NCBI GenBank assembly: GCA_019751475.1
Contig: JAIENH010000078.1
Coordinates: forward strand, 1-12,746
DNA from: Cyclobacteriaceae bacterium
GTDB lineage: Bacteria > Bacteroidota > Bacteroidia > Cytophagales > Cyclobacteriaceae
Direction of reading: 5' to 3'
Length of the DNA stretch: 12,746 nt
Both the position numbers and the translations under genes were made by a program. The notes under the pieces are model-generated. The model saw only the letters and a list, made by a program, of their open reading frames with translations, was not told the DNA's origin and did no database searches. Shown here piece after piece: positions 1 to 7,010 of the stretch. Every line of letters begins with the position of its first letter. Positions within the stretch are counted from its first letter, which is position 1.

Positions 1-2220
1 GTCGATCCTAAACACGATAGCATTCTCGTAAAGTGTGCCTTCACTCCGATCATTAGCACCGATGGCGGAAAAAAATTCCGTGCTATGCCAAGCGTCCACT
101 CGGATGTGCACGCTGCGTGGATTGATCCCAACAATACCAACCATATCTTGCTAGGCACTGATGGTGGTGTGTACGAATCGCAGGATCAGGGTTACACCTT
201 TAAAATGTGGATGAACTTGCCCGTGGGTCAGTTCTATCACGTAGCTGTTGATAATGAAACACCTTACAATCTGTACGGTGGTCTTCAAGACAATGGCACC
301 TGGTACGGTCCTTCGCAAAAACCCGGTGGCATCACCAACAAAGACTGGGATGTATCATATGGTGGCGATGGCTTCTGGTCATTTCCGCATCCCAACGATC
401 ACAACATTGTGTATGCCGAATACCAGGGCGGCCACATGGCCCGGTACAATAAAAAGACAGGCCAGGCTAAAGACATCAAACCCTATCCTGAAAAAGGCGG
501 ACCGAAGCTTCGTTTCAATTGGAATACGCCAATCGTACAGAGCCCTAACAAGCCTGATCGCATTTACGCTGGGGCGCAATTTCTTTACATGTCGGAAGAC
601 AAGGGTGATACCTGGAAAAAAATCTCAACCGATCTGACCACCAACGACCCCAAGCGCCAGCGGCAAAGCCTCACCGGTGGACTCTCCATTGATAATTCAT
701 CTGCGGAAAACAATGCTACCATTTATTACATCGCGGAATCTCCCAAAGACGAACGACTGGTATGGGCCGGTACGGATGATGGATACTTGCAGGTGACAGA
801 AAACCAGGGCGGCACCTGGACCAACGTAACTAAAAACATGATTGGCCTGCCAGCTGGCAACTGGTGCTCTTCGATCGAACCAGGGCACTTCGATCGCGCC
901 ACGGCCTACGTTTCGTTTGATAATCACCGCAACGGTGATATGAAGCCCTACATCTACAAGACCACCGACCTTGGAAAAACATTTACATCCATCGTGACGC
1001 CTGACCTGGATGGATACGTGTGGGTAATTCGCGAAGACCGGGTGAATCCAAACTTGCTGTATGCCGGTACCGAATTTGGATTGTACATCTCCGTAGACGG
1101 CGGCAAGAAGTGGTCGCGTTTTGAAAATAATGTGCCCAAAGTTGCGGTGCACGACATTGTCGTTCATCCGAAAGAAGATGCCGTAATACTGGCTACTCAT
1201 GGTCGTGCGCTGATGATCATAGACGACATCTCTCCTCTTCGCCAACTTACACCAGAGGTGATGGCCAAGTCGATTCACTTCTTTGAAACAAAACCTACCG
1301 TGCTTAATGACCCGGGAGCGGGTGGCAACTGGTTTGGTGGTGACGGCAACTACAGCGGAGAAAATCCCAACAGTGTGGCCAAAATTGTTTACTTCATGAA
1401 CAAGCGACACACGTTTGGCAAGATGGCCATTGAAGTGTATGACCAAAATGGTCAACTGATAAAAGAACTGCCTGCCGGAAAAAGCGCTGGCATCAACGTG
1501 GTGGAGATGACAGCCACTATGGAGAAGCCGAAAGCAGCACCTTCTGAAAATCCACAGGCGTTGTTTGGTTCTCTCTTTGGCCCCAACCTGCCCGCAGGTA
1601 CTTACAAGGTAAAAGTGATCAAAGGCAAAGAAGAGTTTCTCACCAGCTTCACGCTGAAGTACCCTGACAACTCTCCATACACAGCCGAAGACCGCAAAGT
1701 ACAGCAAGAGACCACGATGCGATTGTACAAACAGTCGGAACACCTGGCCTACATCTATGCAGCACAAGACGGCATGGCGCAACAAGCGAAAGCCGTAGTG
1801 CAAAAGAATCCCAAGTTTGGCAAGGTGGTGAATCCGTTTATCAAAGAAGTAGAAGACCAAAATGCTTCACTTGTTTTCCGTGGAGGTGATTTTTACATCA
1901 ACACCGAAGAAAAATTAGCCGAGCAAATCTCCGAACTCTACGGCCAGGTGACGGGCTATCCAGGCCGGCCGGGTGCGGCACAGGTTGACCGGGTGGGCAG
2001 CCTTGACGATGAACTGAAGAAAGCCACCGTCAAGTTTGAGCAACTCAAGAATGAAAAACTGAAAAAAATAAACTCAACCATCGCGGCTGATAAGATTTTT
2101 GAACCTATCAAAGTCTTAACCGAAGAAGAGTTTAAAAAAGGCGAGAAAGCCAGCGGGTCAATCAACCCCAAGCAACTAAACCCTGCATGGGAATACTTCT
2201 TCCCGCTTATGAAGTGGTAA
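1..2220 (+). CDS. VPS10/BNR (Asp-box) beta-propeller protein, 5' end missing
   Basis: The frame is open from base 1 with no start, so the gene begins before the window; 739 residues are present. Repeated Asp-box motifs (S-x-D-x-G-x-x-W/F) mark beta-propeller blades: STDGGKKF near base 52, SQDQGYTF near 178, SEDKGDTW near 592, TENQGGTW near 796, TTDLGKTF near 961 and SVDGGKKW near 1093. From about base 1260 the propeller gives way to a beta-sandwich-like region (near 1380-1660, ending in LPAGTYKVKV), then a charged helical tail to the stop. This order is typical of large Bacteroidota proteins labelled glycosyl hydrolase or VPS10/sortilin-like, usually around 1000 residues and exported. No glycosidase catalytic residues can be assigned, so enzyme activity is unproven; it may only bind protein or glycan. 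The signal peptide would lie in the missing part. It converges on coaX and shares a terminator with it. Confidence 0.85.
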   Translation, partial: VDPKHDSILVKCAFTPIISTDGGKKFRAMPSVHSDVHAAWIDPNNTNHILLGTDGGVYESQDQGYTFKMWMNLPVGQFYHVAVDNETPYNLYGGLQDNGTWYGPSQKPGGITNKDWDVSYGGDGFWSFPHPNDHNIVYAEYQGGHMARYNKKTGQAKDIKPYPEKGGPKLRFNWNTPIVQSPNKPDRIYAGAQFLYMSEDKGDTWKKISTDLTTNDPKRQRQSLTGGLSIDNSSAENNATIYYIAESPKDERLVWAGTDDGYLQVTENQGGTWTNVTKNMIGLPAGNWCSSIEPGHFDRATAYVSFDNHRNGDMKPYIYKTTDLGKTFTSIVTPDLDGYVWVIREDRVNPNLLYAGTEFGLYISVDGGKKWSRFENNVPKVAVHDIVVHPKEDAVILATHGRALMIIDDISPLRQLTPEVMAKSIHFFETKPTVLNDPGAGGNWFGGDGNYSGENPNSVAKIVYFMNKRHTFGKMAIEVYDQNGQLIKELPAGKSAGINVVEMTATMEKPKAAPSENPQALFGSLFGPNLPAGTYKVKVIKGKEEFLTSFTLKYPDNSPYTAEDRKVQQETTMRLYKQSEHLAYIYAAQDGMAQQAKAVVQKNPKFGKVVNPFIKEVEDQNASLVFRGGDFYINTEEKLAEQISELYGQVTGYPGRPGAAQVDRVGSLDDELKKATVKFEQLKNEKLKKINSTIAADKIFEPIKVLTEEEFKKGEKASGSINPKQLNPAWEYFFPLMKW

Positions 2221-2244
2221 AAATTTAAAATCGTTCGATCAATA

Positions 2245-2276
2245 AGAAGGTCGTCTCGGTAGCGGGGCGACCTTCT
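2245..2276. terminator. Bidirectional intrinsic terminator between convergent genes
   Basis: A perfect 9-bp stem, AGAAGGTCG (2245-2253) with CGACCTTCT (2268-2276), encloses a 14-nt loop. It lies 25 bases after the propeller gene's stop and 12 bases after the coaX stop on the other strand. On the plus strand it is followed by ATTTTCTC. On the minus strand it is followed by TTATT, so the U-tract is modest on both sides. Position between two convergent genes supports use in both directions. Confidence 0.75.
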
Positions 2277-2287
2277 ATTTTCTCAGA

Positions 2288-3064
2288 TTACGAACGCTGA
2301 CCGTTCTTCATCAACTCACCAATGATACGAAGGCCATCCAACGTAAGTTGAGGATCAACCACTTGAAAGAACGGCTTCAATGATGTGATGACAAACGAAA
2401 GACCTCCTGTAGCAATTGCGGGACTTTCTGTTTGTAATTCGTGACGGATGGTTTGCACCATGTGCTTCACCAATCCTTCATATCCGATCACAATGCCGGA
2501 TTGAATAGCCGTCACTGTGTTGATGCCGAGAGATGACTTGGGCATCTCCAACGGCACGTCAAATAACTTGGCCGTATTTTGAGAGAGTGCACGAAGGGCC
2601 GTGCGTAGCCCCGGCACGATGGAAACGCCAATGATTTTCCCCGTACCCGACACAGTAGTAAACGTGAGGGCTGTACCAAAGTCCACCACAATGCATGTTT
2701 GTTTGAATTTGAAATAGGCGGCTGTAGCGTTAGCCACTAAATCGGAGCCAATCTCGTATGGATTCAATACCTCGATGGGAAGTTTCTCGTACACGCCTGG
2801 GCCGAGAATAATCGGTTCGCGTTTAAACAACGAGCGTACTACGTTCTTCAATTTGTCCGTCAGGCCAGGCACCACACTGCTCACCACAATAGTCTCTACC
2901 GTATCCGTGGCGAGGGCAGACTCTAAAAAATAATCGCGCACTTTGATGCCGTAGAAAAGCTCGGGCTGATCGGTACGGGAAGGAATGCGCCACACCTGCC
3001 ACGTGCCTTCTCTCCACAAACCCATGGTGATGTCGCTGTTACCGATGTCGAAGGCTAGGAGCAT
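2288..3064 (-). CDS. coaX: Type III pantothenate kinase
   Basis: Phosphorylates pantothenate with ATP, the first step of coenzyme A synthesis, in the cytoplasm. At 258 residues it has the normal CoaX length. Family motifs of the ASKHA fold are intact: the N-terminal phosphate loop FDIGNSD (residues 5-11), the pantothenate-site motif NPYEIGSD (101-108) with the candidate catalytic Asp108, the second phosphate motif DFGTALT (128-134), GVSIVPGL (146-153), and TAIQSG (185-190) before the C-terminal half. CoaX differs from type I CoaA in fold, and family knowledge says it usually needs a monovalent cation and resists CoA feedback. The ATG at 3064 places the phosphate loop right at the N-terminus, as expected, so the start is secure. 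It lies 112 bases after the phosphotriesterase-like gene on the same strand, with hairpins between them, so it may have its own promoter or be read through. Confidence 0.96.
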   Translation of the reverse strand: MLLAFDIGNSDITMGLWREGTWQVWRIPSRTDQPELFYGIKVRDYFLESALATDTVETIVVSSVVPGLTDKLKNVVRSLFKREPIILGPGVYEKLPIEVLNPYEIGSDLVANATAAYFKFKQTCIVVDFGTALTFTTVSGTGKIIGVSIVPGLRTALRALSQNTAKLFDVPLEMPKSSLGINTVTAIQSGIVIGYEGLVKHMVQTIRHELQTESPAIATGGLSFVITSLKPFFQVVDPQLTLDGLRIIGELMKNGQRS

Positions 3065-3120
3065 GAATAAAAATTAAAACCGAAAGCTGCTGAATAAATT
3101 TTGGTTTCAAAAGCACATCG

Positions 3121-3170
3121 AAAAAATAGCTTGCGGTCTGCTTTTTTAGCTATTCCGCTACAGCGGAATA
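3121..3170 (-). promoter_or_regulatory. Two overlapping, mutually exclusive hairpins before coaX
   Basis: Read on the minus strand, the first hairpin is a 9-bp inverted repeat (TATTCCGCT / AGCGGAATA, 3170-3151) with a 2-base centre, starting six bases after the stop of the lipoprotein gene. A second stem, AATAGCT (3154-3148) with AGCTATT (3131-3125), shares 3151-3154 with the first and runs straight into TTTT, giving the outline of a weak intrinsic terminator. Only one can form at a time. This could simply end the upstream message, or act as an attenuator controlling read-through into coaX. The second stem has only two G-C pairs, so the terminator reading is tentative. Confidence 0.4.
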
Positions 3171-3176
3171 CGTGCA

Positions 3177-4175
3177 TTACTTTTTCCGAATATGCACAGC
3201 AAAAGCCTCTGCTGGATTTTTGTGAAGTACCTGGTCAATTTCTTCTTCCGAGAATCCCTCCTGACGCAAACGTGGCAACAGCTCTTGAAAGAGCGTGATG
3301 TAACCACGGTAGTCGCCTCCTCCCGGCTCACCCACGTGATACCAGCCCGCATCGTGCGAAAGCAATGTGCGGTGCAACAGTTTATGCTCTTTCATAAATT
3401 TTAAAAAGCCCACGTGCTGCTCAATACTTTCCGGGTGCACATCATCAAATTCCACCCACACCCCTTTCTCTGCCAGTTCTTTGTGCACCTCTGGATTACT
3501 TTCATTTTGCGCATGCACCCACACAAAGGCGCTGGGCAACACTCCGTGAGAAGCGAATATCTCCAGTTCTTCGCGCGCAGCGTTGCCATCGCCCGTGTGA
3601 ACGGCAATGGTGAGCCCTGTGCGAAGATGCGTAAGGGCACCGGCCTTCATAATCTTTTTCTGAGCATCCGTGAGCGGACCTGTGTCGGCACCGAGTTTCA
3701 TAAAGCCGGGCTTTATACCTGTATCGTCAATGCCGTTTTCAAATTCACGCGTCCACCGGTCGGCCAGTTGCTCAGCCGTTTCTGTAAAGACATGCTTTGG
3801 TAAAAATTTTTGTTGCGCTGCGCCATAGTAGCCCGTGTTCGTCACCAGGTTTAGTCCGCTGGCGTGTGAAAGGCGAGCCAGGAGTGCTGCATCTCGGCCC
3901 AGGTAAGCAGGTGTGCACTCCATCAACGTTTGGCATCCTGCTTTTTTCAATTCTAACAAATACGGCAAGGCTTTTTGAAAAGCGCTGTCAGCACGATAGC
4001 GGCCTGGACTGATGGAGTCAGCACCAATGAAATCAACCAATACATGCTCGTGTGGCAAGGTGATGCCCGCCTGTGAGGCACCTTGCCATCCGGTCACCGT
4101 CATTATTCTTTTTTCTTCTTTACAGGAAATAAGAACGATGACAGTAAGCAAGAGAAAAAACTGCGACCTCTTCAT
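3177..4175 (-). CDS. Phosphotriesterase-family metal-dependent hydrolase, predicted lipoprotein
   Basis: A 332-residue amidohydrolase-superfamily barrel of the phosphotriesterase (PTE/PHP) branch. All six metal ligands of the family can be placed: HEH (His42, His44) in ITLPHEH, the carbamylated-lysine position Lys160 in GFMKLG, His193 in AVHTGDG, His221 in WVHAQ, and Asp275 in LLSHDAGW. The site should therefore be active. Characterised relatives are mostly lactonases or esterases; the natural substrate here cannot be read from sequence. The N-terminus MKRSQFFLLLTVIVLISC has a basic start, a hydrophobic core and the lipobox LISC with Cys18, so the enzyme is probably exported and lipid-anchored, in the periplasm or at the outer membrane. 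I chose the ATG at 4175 because the only in-frame start upstream is TTG (4199) and the ATG gives a normal lipoprotein signal. It lies behind the TonB-receptor terminator and before coaX, and a functional link to either is not evident. Confidence 0.88.
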   Translation of the reverse strand: MKRSQFFLLLTVIVLISCKEEKRIMTVTGWQGASQAGITLPHEHVLVDFIGADSISPGRYRADSAFQKALPYLLELKKAGCQTLMECTPAYLGRDAALLARLSHASGLNLVTNTGYYGAAQQKFLPKHVFTETAEQLADRWTREFENGIDDTGIKPGFMKLGADTGPLTDAQKKIMKAGALTHLRTGLTIAVHTGDGNAAREELEIFASHGVLPSAFVWVHAQNESNPEVHKELAEKGVWVEFDDVHPESIEQHVGFLKFMKEHKLLHRTLLSHDAGWYHVGEPGGGDYRGYITLFQELLPRLRQEGFSEEEIDQVLHKNPAEAFAVHIRKK

Positions 4176-4224
4176 CTCTGAAAGATACAAGAGATTCAAA
4201 CGGTTTTAAAAGGTCGGTCTACAT

Positions 4225-4271
4225 AAAAAAATTGTCTCCTGTGATTCGACCTGATCAATCACAGGAGACAA
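4225..4271 (-). terminator. Strong intrinsic terminator of the TonB-receptor gene
   Basis: A perfect 15-bp stem, TTGTCTCCTGTGATT (4232-4246) with AATCACAGGAGACAA (4257-4271), has a 10-nt loop. On the minus strand the stem is followed directly by seven T residues (4231-4225). It begins 14 bases after the receptor's stop codon. This is a textbook Rho-independent terminator and separates receptor transcription from the lipoprotein gene downstream. Confidence 0.92.
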
Positions 4272-4276
4272 ACCTA

Positions 4277-4291
4277 AAGGCATCTCTAAAA
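4277..4291. repeat. Solo 15-base copy of the nested-repeat end, overlapping a stop codon
   Basis: AAGGCATCTCTAAAA here is the exact reverse complement of 6936-6950, the right end of the nested inverted repeat, and 13 of its bases match the left arm (6787-6799). The last codon and TAG stop of the TonB-receptor gene lie inside it. By chance a given 15-mer is not expected twice in a window of this size, so common origin is likely, though the arm-to-arm relation is all that is visible. Confidence 0.7.
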
Positions 4292-6643
4292 TTCCACCCG
4301 GTAACTCAACACCGGCAAGATCGGTAACTGGTACCACTCACGCACCTTCCCGCTCTGTACATCAAAGTAACTGCCTCCAAGGTTTTTGTGGTTGGTTACG
4401 TTTTGAAAATCCAGCGCCAACGTAGTGGTGGATTTCGGGCGATTGCGCTTCAGGCTGATGCGGAAGTCGGTGCGGAAATAATCGGGCAACTGGCGAGTAA
4501 AGGCCTCTGCCTCGATGAACTTGGTCTGGCCAGCAGCCATGGATTTTTCAACATCAATGGGCGTAGTCCAAAAGCCTCCTGAATAGACTGTACGAATATT
4601 CACACCGAATACTCTGTTCTTCGACCACTCAAACTCCTTGCCTCCGGTAAAGCTAAACGCACGGCCGGCATTGAATCGCGAGTTGCGCCACACATTATCC
4701 AGCGCTTTGTATTCAGATTGAAACGCGGAAGAAGAAAATAGAAAATACAGGTTGTTATGAAAGAAATGTTCCAGCGTCAACTCCACTCCATAATTTCGAC
4801 CAACACCTTTATTCACCATGGGGTCGGTGAGGTAGCCTTCTTCGTTCACCAATGTTGATACCGGGCTGGCAGGATCATTCTTCACCGCCACGTTGAACAA
4901 CTGTTGATAATAGGTCTCCGCCTTTATGCGCATATGGCTGCTCAGCGAGCGATCATAGCCCAACACAAAATGATTTGCCTTGTTGAAGCCGAGTCCCTGG
5001 TTTGGCTTTAGCGTGGTGCCATCGGGTTGTGTCACTTGCGCTTCATACACACCCACCGGCTGCATCTGGCTGTGAAGTCCATAACCAACGCTCAGTGATT
5101 GCTTGTCGGTAAGACTGTATTTCACTGATGCACGTGGCTCAACGGAGGTAGTGCGATTGCTGGTTAGTTGCAGTAAATGCACTCCGGAGTTGATGGTCAG
5201 TCGATCGCTCGCGCGGAAATTCCATTGAGAGAAAACCTGCCACGTGCTCACCTGGCCGCTGGCATCCAGCGGAACTTTTAGTGCACCCGTCTCTCTTTCT
5301 ATAAAGCGCTCGCGCAAGGTGAAGTAGTAGTTATTAAAGTAAGCGCCTGATCGCAAGCTGTGCCGGGCATTTATCTTATGATTTACAATCGAGCTGACCG
5401 TAAGTTTTTTGTTCACGTAGTTTCGCTTGTAGTTGAATTGGGGCTGATAGTTTTCATCCAGCCGTGCATCCTGGTAGCCGTTGTCATTGCCTGATACTAC
5501 GACTGCTGATTGCCAATACGTATTGGGGCTGAGGGTGATAGCATGTTTTAGTCCGGCTGCACCGGTATTTGAAAAGTAGCGGGCATTGTACCGGTTGTAT
5601 TCTTCCTGCCACCTGGTGGAGTCTTTCTTTGCATCTTGATTTTGATCGCTCAAGCCGCCAAATCCAAAGAGTGAAAAATTACCAAAGCGATTTGTGGGCA
5701 GGTAGATGTTGTAAGACAAGTCCTGAAAGTTTGTCACCGCATCACCGATGTTTACACTCAGGCCTGACAACACGCTGAGTGTAGAGTAGCGATAGTTGAT
5801 CAAATACGAGCCACGATACTTTTTTGAGAAAGGTCCTTCGGCCGCAATGTCCGTTCCGAGAAATCCGGCTTGCACCGTGTACTCACGCTTTTCGTTGTTT
5901 CCCTTTCGCAGGTTCAAATCAAATACGCCTGCCAGTGCGTTACCATACTCTGCCGGAAAGGCACCCGTAAGAAAATCAGAGTTGGTAAGCAGTTGCGAGC
6001 TGAGGATGGATATGCCTCCACCGGATGTGCCTACGTTGGCAAAGTGATTGGGGTTGGGAATATCCACCCCTTCCATGCGCCACTGCAATCCATACGGTGA
6101 GTTGCCTCGAATGGAGATCGCGTTGTTGCCATCGTTGGTAGACACTACACCGGCATACGAAGTTACCATGCGGGCTGGATCATTCACCGCGGCTGCAAAT
6201 TTGCGGGTCTCTTCCACTGAAAAGGTGCGCGCACTCACCACGGCCATGTCGTTCAGCGGTTTGTCTTTCTCAATATTCTTTTCCGCCAGCACGATGACTT
6301 CTTCCATCTTTTGAATGTCTTCTTCAATGGGCACTGTAAGCACTACTTCCTTTCCGGAATTAACAATCGTATTCGGAATGATTTGATCTTTGTATCCGAT
6401 AAAAGAAATCTTCACCGTGTGATTACCCACTGGCACTTTCGTGAGTTTAAAATTTCCATCCGGATCGGTAGTGCCCACAATGAGTGGATCAGACCCGACA
6501 ATGATTACCGTGGCCCCGGGCAAGGCCGTCTTAGAGATTTTGTCAATCACGCTTCCGCGAATAGTTTGTGTCAGGGGTTGTCCCTTCAGTGCGGACACAG
6601 TTGCTATCAAAATGAGCACGCTTAGAGTTCGGAGTGTTGTCAT
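4286..6643 (-). CDS. TonB-dependent outer-membrane receptor with carboxypeptidase-regulatory N-terminal domain
   Basis: 785 residues from the ATG at 6643. Residues 1-22 are a signal peptide (MTTLRTLSVLILIATVSA, then LKGQ). Residues 25-110 form a CarboxypepD_reg-like beta-sandwich (IRGSVIDKISKTALPGATV). EEVIVLA near 114-120 resembles the Bacteroidota TonB box. The plug spans about 136-248, with NAISIRG (174-180), MEGVDI (190-195) and FLTGAFPAEYGNALAGV. The rest is barrel, ending in an aromatic residue (YRVEF) as outer-membrane barrels do. It imports an unidentified substrate using TonB energy. There is no STN domain, so it cannot by itself signal to FecR in the classical way, and there is no SusD-like partner next to it. 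A GTG at 6661 is in frame, but the ATG gives the cleaner signal peptide. It is the last gene before a strong terminator, and 367 bases with hairpins separate it from the STN gene upstream, so independent transcription is likely. Its stop codon lies inside a repeat copy. Confidence 0.93.
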   Translation of the reverse strand: MTTLRTLSVLILIATVSALKGQPLTQTIRGSVIDKISKTALPGATVIIVGSDPLIVGTTDPDGNFKLTKVPVGNHTVKISFIGYKDQIIPNTIVNSGKEVVLTVPIEEDIQKMEEVIVLAEKNIEKDKPLNDMAVVSARTFSVEETRKFAAAVNDPARMVTSYAGVVSTNDGNNAISIRGNSPYGLQWRMEGVDIPNPNHFANVGTSGGGISILSSQLLTNSDFLTGAFPAEYGNALAGVFDLNLRKGNNEKREYTVQAGFLGTDIAAEGPFSKKYRGSYLINYRYSTLSVLSGLSVNIGDAVTNFQDLSYNIYLPTNRFGNFSLFGFGGLSDQNQDAKKDSTRWQEEYNRYNARYFSNTGAAGLKHAITLSPNTYWQSAVVVSGNDNGYQDARLDENYQPQFNYKRNYVNKKLTVSSIVNHKINARHSLRSGAYFNNYYFTLRERFIERETGALKVPLDASGQVSTWQVFSQWNFRASDRLTINSGVHLLQLTSNRTTSVEPRASVKYSLTDKQSLSVGYGLHSQMQPVGVYEAQVTQPDGTTLKPNQGLGFNKANHFVLGYDRSLSSHMRIKAETYYQQLFNVAVKNDPASPVSTLVNEEGYLTDPMVNKGVGRNYGVELTLEHFFHNNLYFLFSSSAFQSEYKALDNVWRNSRFNAGRAFSFTGGKEFEWSKNRVFGVNIRTVYSGGFWTTPIDVEKSMAAGQTKFIEAEAFTRQLPDYFRTDFRISLKRNRPKSTTTLALDFQNVTNHKNLGGSYFDVQSGKVREWYQLPILPVLSYRVEF

Positions 6644-6724
6644 AACAATTTTTAATTTCACTGTAATGACAATTGCGAATCACATAACCCCTATCGAAGA
6701 AAAAATTAAATGAATGTTTTACCA

Positions 6725-6746
6725 TGGTCTGTGTCCTCACAGACCA
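6725..6746. promoter_or_regulatory. Perfect 9-bp hairpin in the TonB-receptor leader
   Basis: TGGTCTGTG (6725-6733) pairs with CACAGACCA (6738-6746) around a TCCT loop. It lies 81 bases before the receptor ATG. No U-run follows the stem directly on either strand (on the minus strand a T-rich stretch comes only about 20 bases later), so it is not a clear terminator. It may be an RNA leader element, an operator, or part of the neighbouring repeat cluster. Confidence 0.5.
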
Positions 6747-6753
6747 CACGAGT

Positions 6754-6770
6754 TGTGATTAGGAATCACA
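6754..6770. promoter_or_regulatory. Dyad TGTGATT-AGG-AATCACA
   Basis: A 7-bp perfect dyad with a 3-base centre, eight bases from the previous hairpin. It could be an operator or a small hairpin. It resembles a CRP-type TGTGA/TCACA site, but the spacer is 7 bases rather than 6, so a CRP assignment is not made. The AATCACA arm with its partner also occurs within the terminator stem at 4240-4263. Confidence 0.4.
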
Positions 6771-6835
6771 TTTGGTCTCGCTCAATGGCATCTCTAAAAA
6801 CCTCATAAATAGTGAAACGTCATTCCGGCCTTTGA

Positions 6836-6870
6836 GCCTGCCTGCGCGTAGCCGCTTCGGCAAAGGCTGG
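6836..6870. repeat. REP-like core shared with the htpG insert
   Basis: GCCTGCCTGCGC (6836-6847) and GCCGCTTCGGCA (6851-6862), spaced by GTA, match two 12-base blocks on the reverse complement of the palindrome inside htpG (11249-11280), where the spacer is a single T. The third block differs (AAGGCTGG here, GGCAGG there). Here the sequence forms the loop of the inner stem of the nested repeat. Confidence 0.75.
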
Positions 6871-6902
6871 CCGGAATCTTGATTTCACCATTGCACAAGC
6901 GG

Positions 6903-6923
6903 ATACCGGAACAAGTCCGGTAT
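6903..6923. repeat. 8-bp hairpin inside the nested repeat
   Basis: ATACCGGA (6903-6910) and TCCGGTAT (6916-6923) pair perfectly around ACAAG. Its right arm also takes part in the longer pairing with 6819-6828, so the two structures compete. Confidence 0.6.
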
Positions 6924-7010
6924 GACTGCAAGGGTTTTTAGAGATGCCTTAAATGAATGTTCGCGTTGAAGTAAATGCCCTTAATCGCAGTCGATCAAAT
7001 GACTTGGTTG

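Larger units (their letters stand above)
6787..6948. repeat. Nested inverted repeat, MITE/REPIN-like element
   Basis: The outer arms are perfect 16-bp inverted repeats, GGCATCTCTAAAAACC (6787-6802) and GGTTTTTAGAGATGCC (6933-6948). Inside, GTCATTCCGG (6819-6828) faces CCGGTATGAC (6917-6926) with one mismatch. Further inside, ATTCCGGCC (6822-6830) pairs with GGCCGGAAT (6869-6877), and this stem can extend through CTTTG/CAAAG with a 4-base bulge. A separate hairpin, ATACCGGA/TCCGGTAT, is at 6903-6923. The element encodes nothing. Its size (162 bases) and terminal inverted repeats fit a miniature non-autonomous element or a REP-doublet. No flanking target duplication is evident. It may also act as a transcription barrier between the STN gene and the TonB-receptor gene. 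Confidence 0.8.
6644..7010. other. Gene-free stretch with hairpins and a nested repeat
   Basis: 367 bases between the STN-protein stop and the TonB-receptor start. From right to left it holds about 60 plain bases after the STN gene, a nested inverted repeat (6784-6950), two short hairpins (6754-6770 and 6725-6746), and an AT-rich leader (6644-6720) before the receptor ATG. Short frames crossing it have no recognisable protein. The 9-mer GAATCACAT occurs twice in the same direction (6677-6685 and 6763-6771). No good match to the Bacteroidota TAnnTTTG promoter element was found upstream of the receptor gene. Confidence 0.7.

Noticed and set aside
1462..1495. CTGCCTGCCGG in the beta-propeller gene as another REP-like copy
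   Set aside because: Only about ten bases match, with no palindromic partner arm, and the encoded residues fit the surrounding protein.
697..1860. A 387-codon open frame on the minus strand within the beta-propeller gene
   Set aside because: It lies wholly antisense to a gene with clear Asp-box repeats, and its translation is rich in His, Arg, Cys and Val runs with no domain pattern. It is a by-product of codon use in the sense gene.
4176..4199. TTG start at 4199 for the phosphotriesterase-like gene
   Set aside because: It would put eight extra residues before a complete lipoprotein signal. The ATG at 4175 gives a standard signal peptide and lipobox.
6644..6661. GTG start at 6661 for the TonB receptor
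   Set aside because: In frame, but it adds six residues before a signal peptide that already starts well at the ATG at 6643. It cannot be fully excluded.
6543..6749. Small minus-strand frame across the TonB-receptor leader
   Set aside because: It runs through two hairpins and into the receptor gene in another frame, with no signal, motif or domain.
6754..6770. CRP-type operator TGTGA-N-TCACA
   Set aside because: The spacer is seven bases and not six, and no CRP-family gene or second site supports it. Kept only as a dyad of unknown role.
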